NCBI GenBank assembly: GCA_029168955.1
Contig: JAPDOI010001154.1
Span: forward strand, 152,978-216,977
Length of the DNA: 64,000 nucleotides
Reading direction: 5' to 3'
From: Aplectana chamaeleonis
Taxonomy: Eukaryota; Nematoda; Chromadorea; Rhabditida; Cosmocercidae
Part shown: positions 59,881 to 64,000 of the stretch, one piece after another
Layout: every line of letters starts with the position of its first letter
Numbering within the stretch: position 1 is the first letter of the stretch
Program-made: the position numbers and the translations under genes
Notes under the pieces: generated by a model
Databases searched by the model: none
Told to the model about the DNA's origin: nothing
The model's input: only the letters and a program-made list of their open reading frames with translations

Positions 59881-60059
59881 TCATGAGGAACACATAGCGG
59901 CAATGCAGTGCAACGGCTCCGTGATGGAGTGCCGTTGTGGCTCACCAATCGGTGGCTGCATTCTGGCAATACAGCCATATCCGCCTGCGAGTAGCTCATA
60001 TGAAATTGGTATGAGTAATACTACAGCTAGGCGCGACCTGCAAACAAAAATACAGTTGA

Positions 60060-60297
60060 CCGCAATGTTGAGGACATGCTTGGTGCGGTTGCGGACTCTC
60101 GCCAGTACGGTAGAATCCTGGCGCTTTGCCCAGATTTCGTCATCGATCGGCGCCAACCGTCGTCTGCTCTGCTCACGAGAATATCGGCGCTGTGGCGCCG
60201 ATCGATGACAGGTAAATGCTCGGCCATAAGTGCCAGATTCTACCGTAGAACTAGTGCGAGTCCGCAACCGCACTTTCATATCCTTTAACATTGCGAT
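60060..60297. mobile_element. Palindromic MITE
   Basis: CGCAATGTTGAGGACATGCT at the left and ATATCCTTTAACATTGCG at the right. Both arms carry GGTGCGGTTGCGGACTC-like and GATCGGCGCCA blocks in inverted order. Confidence 0.7.
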
Positions 60298-60379
60298 CAA
60301 CTCGCCAGCTGTCTTCGGTTGTTATGTCACTGTCTGATGGGGAACTAGAGGTATCCACTCACATGGAACCGGGCGGTTG

Positions 60380-63300
60380 GATCCGAGATGCTCCAACCTA
60401 CGCACGTGGTGGATCTGTGGAGTCGACCATCAAGATCAAGAAGACTCATCAAACGAGCATCCCAACACAGCTCCACGAGGAGTTTTTCTGTGCTGGGAGT
60501 GTAAATGACTGGCTGCTACACTCCTTCGTATTCATAGCTGTTACGAGCTGGCATTGAGAAGAATCCTGGACCGCGAAACAAGACTCACTTTTTGATATCG
60601 CATTGCCGTCATTGTGGATTGTCGGCACAACATGCGAGCATCCAGTGCGGTGATTTTGCCTTGGCTGCGGTACACCTCAAGTGTTCCGAGGGTTAACTAG
60701 CCTATAATAGATTAAGCACAGATGCCTATTGTTGTATGCTCTTGCCATTAATTTACCTTCTACGGTTCATCTTCATAAAGTCTCAACATTTTCAACTCAA
60801 TATTGATGGCTTGCGTGCCAAACTTATGGAACTTTACATTTGTACATTGAACGCTCACAACACTGATGTCATCCCTCTTACAGGAGACCAAGCTTAGCGT
60901 GTCTATCCTTCATCTGGCCTCCCGGCTATACGTCATACCACTATTCCCCGTACATCACTGCATGGCATTGGCGTGTCGACTTTGTAAAATCATCTATTCC
61001 ATCTCATCTTATTGCACTCCCTAATGAGTAATGTTGTTGAATGTATAGGAGTTCGTATGTTGTCACCTGCAAAGTTGTCCCCTTCCAACATTATCAATGT
61101 TTACATTCCCCCATCCACTTCTTTGTCCCAATTCATTTGACCCCACTCCATATCTATATGATGTATATGCAATCCCTCTCGTTCTTCATCTGTTAGTCAC
61201 TTGGCTACCAGGTGACTTTATTACTCACTCCTCTTCTGGTTCTCCTCCTAGATCCCGATTGACAGAGGAGGAACTACTTAGGCTTTGCGGATGATTGTGA
61301 CCTGATACCTATAAACGAGGACTCTCCTACTCGTCTACCGTCGACAGGGCAGACCCTCCTCACCGGATGTCACGTTTGTTTCCTCTCTTCCCTACTCTTG
61401 TCATGTCTTGCAGCTATGAATTCCACATCTGTGTGCAATAGGTAGTGATCATGTACCTATTTGCACATCATTGGATCTTTTCCTCTCTTGATAGTCAGCT
61501 TGCACCTTTTTCTGGCTCCGTAGCAAGTGTTACACTAACTTTATCGTGAGGCTAACTGGGTCCTGTTTAAAGAAGGTGCTACCACTTCAGCTCAGGGTAG
61601 CCAACTATCCGCCTAGCTGGCTCGATACACTGACAAGGAGAAATTCGTCGTCGACACTGCATATGCGATGCCTCCCAGAACAGCCATCCCGACCGGTCGC
61701 GTTAGAACGTTCCACCTAACGTACCAAAAGCCCTGGAGCTTATTACTCAACGGGACGACCGACGCAGAAGTGACCCCTCTGATCCGTGCATTTCTCTCAA
61801 TTATCCGAGGAGATCTCCAAAGTGCTGGAATGACCACAAAAGCAGAAACGCTGGAGAAAGTACACCCGAATCCATCAACACGCGACTGATAGCAAACAGG
61901 CGTGGGCATCCTCAAACGACTATCTGGGAAGAAAGATTGCACCTGCGCGCAACATGCGGGAATTCCCCTCGGGCGAGATTTGAATTCGGATATAAGGCTG
62001 CCCTGCCAGCTTGGAAAACTCTGTGCTTCTGCCTCTTCACGACGCGATAAGCAACACAGATGTACCTTGCGTGCTATCAGGAAACTCAGTCGCCAGGACG
62101 TACCTGCTATTACTGCTTCTACTGTCACTGCGATTATCAAATCAATGAAGGAGAACTCAAAGGCGAGAGGGACCTGACGGCGATTTTCAGCCGTTCACTT
62201 GAAAGCATTTGCCGGAACAATATGCTGAGTTCACTCAAGTCGATCTTATCTATTACCGTCGTTTAGTAGTGGTAATGTTTATTCCTGCTCGATGGAAACA
62301 AACTCTCTTATTCTCCCCATCCCCAAGCCTGGCAAAACCAGAGGATAAAGCCACGTCACATCGTCCCATATCCCTATTATCCCCCTATCAGCTAAGCTGG
62401 CAGGAAAAAATCACTTAAGTCCCACATCTCCAAGGCGCACTACAGCAGAACGTCCATCAGCATGGCTTCAAAAAGGCGCACTCCACCATCACCGCACTAA
62501 CGCCAATTACTGAACACATCATCGCCGGTTTCAATAGGATAGCTCCCATGCCGGCAGAAGAGTCTGGTCGTAGCCGATCAATCTGACTTCCGCTTTTTTC
62601 GATAACCGTCAGCACTTCATTGTTGTCCAAAATCGATACTGGACTGTAATATAAGCCCGACTGGTGTAAACGATGGACTGAGCAACTTCGTCAGAACCAT
62701 CGCTCCATACGATGTGAGAAGTTCACGACGGACACTGTGTCGAAGTCGGTTCCACTGAAGGCAGGCGTTCACTCAAGGTGGAGTTTTGTCTGCAAGCCTA
62801 TTACCTTTCTCTGCGTATCTTATCCGATATTCCGAAGCCGCCACCGCAACATCCATCTATGTCTGTATGCTGATGACATCTGAAAATTGTATGTACAGAC
62901 CCTGTTATCCCGACCGTGCCACTGCGAGAGATGAACAAATACCTCTGCAGCCTGGCCAAGTTCCTCGAATCGAAGCAGCTAAAGGTCTCTCCCTTCAAAG
63001 TCTCGTGATTACTCTGTGCACTACTGCAACCGGCTGAGCATTCAAGCATCGCTGCATCCCGGGGTTCCTCTGGGAAGGCAATCGGCTGCCTTGTCCTAAG
63101 CACCCTCGGCTGCTTGGAGTCTTCCTAGACCCCTCACTGCGCTTACACGAGAACACGCGCATTCGAGTACACGCAACTGGGTCTAACGCGCTGAAATAAC
63201 ATCCTCCAGATACTCTGGCGGGCACCACCTGGGGTAGCACAAAGGAAGTTCTACGCACAACGTATAAGGCCATGATACAGACCTACTCTGGAGTATGGAG

Positions 63301-64000
63301 CCCCGTATGGACTAGACACCTGTCGGATGCCTCTTGGAATAACGGCAAGCTTCAACGTGTACAAAATACTGCACTACGTGTCATCATGCTGGCTGCCCAA
63401 AGTCTGGCACACCTATATCCCATCTTCATCAAGAATGCGCCATGCTTCTTGTAAAAACAGCGCACTTATGACAGCTGCAGTTGCAACAGTTTCACATTGG
63501 CATAGTCAGAATGCCGCACATCCCAACTACCTCTGTCATCTGAGTCCTCATCCCCGTAATAATTGCACACCGCTCCATATTGCTATTTCTACATTTGGAT
63601 CGTCAAGATGACTACTATCTGGAGCTCACAAAGAAAGGGAAGAGGCTGCAGCAAATTGAACCACACCAGATTCGTGTCTGAATACCTGTCCTGTGCCCTT
63701 CCAAATCCCATCCTTCCCGTACAGTGCCTCCTTACGAGTCGATGAGCAGCGAGAAAGACTCTGCCCAGACGCTCCCCGCGCGATCACTCTAGCCAGGTCT
63801 ACGTTGCGGTCACTCTTCATTTTACCCTCAAAGCCTACGTACATAGGATCGACGAATCGGTCCCGGATAACATGTCCCGACTGTCAGAAATACTGCTCAT
63901 GATTCACACCATCTATTTTTCATGCTCTGCCAGAACCTACTTCTCCTGCTCTGCTCGTGATATGTGGGACACAAGAAGCCGTGTGTGATGTGGCCACCTT
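60380..64000 (+). pseudogene. Non-LTR retrotransposon copy C, degenerate, cut by the window end
   Basis: Begins GATCCGAGATGCTCCAACC, the same 5' edge as copy B (GATCCAAGATGTTCAACC). It then follows copy B through the finger (GGATTGTCGGCACAACATGC), endonuclease, linker (AAIPTGRVRTFH-like at 61680), RT (62300-62900; HRPISLLSPYQLS) and C-terminal finger (63870-63890). The final bases (GATGTGGCCACC) correspond to the last codons of copy B. Many indels; no long frame survives. Confidence 0.85.

Overview
This is eukaryotic, TE-rich DNA, most likely from a nematode (probably Rhabditina). The evidence for that is many GT-AG introns of about 43-70 bp, TTTCAG-type acceptors, a near-intact Tc3-like transposon with a 58-bp intron, mariner, TTAA- and TTA-flanked MITEs, and DIRS, LINE and LTR retroelements. 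The species cannot be fixed from sequence alone. No rRNA, tRNA, CRISPR or bacterial-type gene was recognised.

The main result is that the window is not intergenic. From about 1.1 kb to 59.9 kb, on the minus strand and in order, lie about 35 exons of one very large gene. It is homologous to the bridge-like lipid transfer protein BLTP1 (human KIAA1109, fly Tweek, worm LPD-3). Exon clusters sit at 59.4-59.9, 57.3-57.5 (tentative), 52.4-53.2, 50.1-51.1, 40.1-40.6, 32.0-32.6, 27.1-28.0, 14.2-16.2, 12.6-13.1 and 1.1-2.1 kb. Reading frames join across most splice junctions, and the order of blocks matches the family from its middle to near its C-terminus. The gene runs off the left edge and its N-terminal part lies to the right. 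Introns are bimodal: tens of bases inside clusters, 1-11 kb between them. The long ones hold nearly all the transposons.

Intron contents, left to right: a degenerate LINE (copy A, 5.3-6.9 kb); a young LTR element with gag and protease but no polymerase (7.7-12.0 kb), inserted in a 42-bp satellite; TTAA-flanked MITEs (13.3, 16.3, 21.7, 54.6 kb); a mariner split by a 5.6-kb insertion containing a unit with perfect 12-bp TIRs and 8-bp TSDs (17.6-22.8 kb); a Tc3-like element (25.0-26.6 kb); a decayed full-length mariner (30.5-31.8 kb); LINE copy B with a 12-bp TSD inside a foldback (32.7-36.2 kb); a TTCGAACGAACGAA array and a foldback (38.0-39.9 kb); two copies of a palindromic mariner derivative (40.7 and 51.2 kb); a DIRS retrotransposon with inverted terminal repeats and an internal complementary region (42.6-49.2 kb), itself hit by two MITEs; and LINE copy C running off the right end (60.4 kb onward).

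A recurring oddity is a set of tracts built from one short motif repeated in both orientations, with a different motif in each tract (CAAGTAACTTG, GCGGGCGGATCGC, CGGTTGTACCG, GGACTCAGT, AACCGCGG, GTCGCTG). Two of them enclose a related core with a TATA-like box, a hairpin and an Sm-like AATTTTTG site. These look least described. Coordinates of splice sites were read by eye and homology was judged from memory of the family; no alignment was run.
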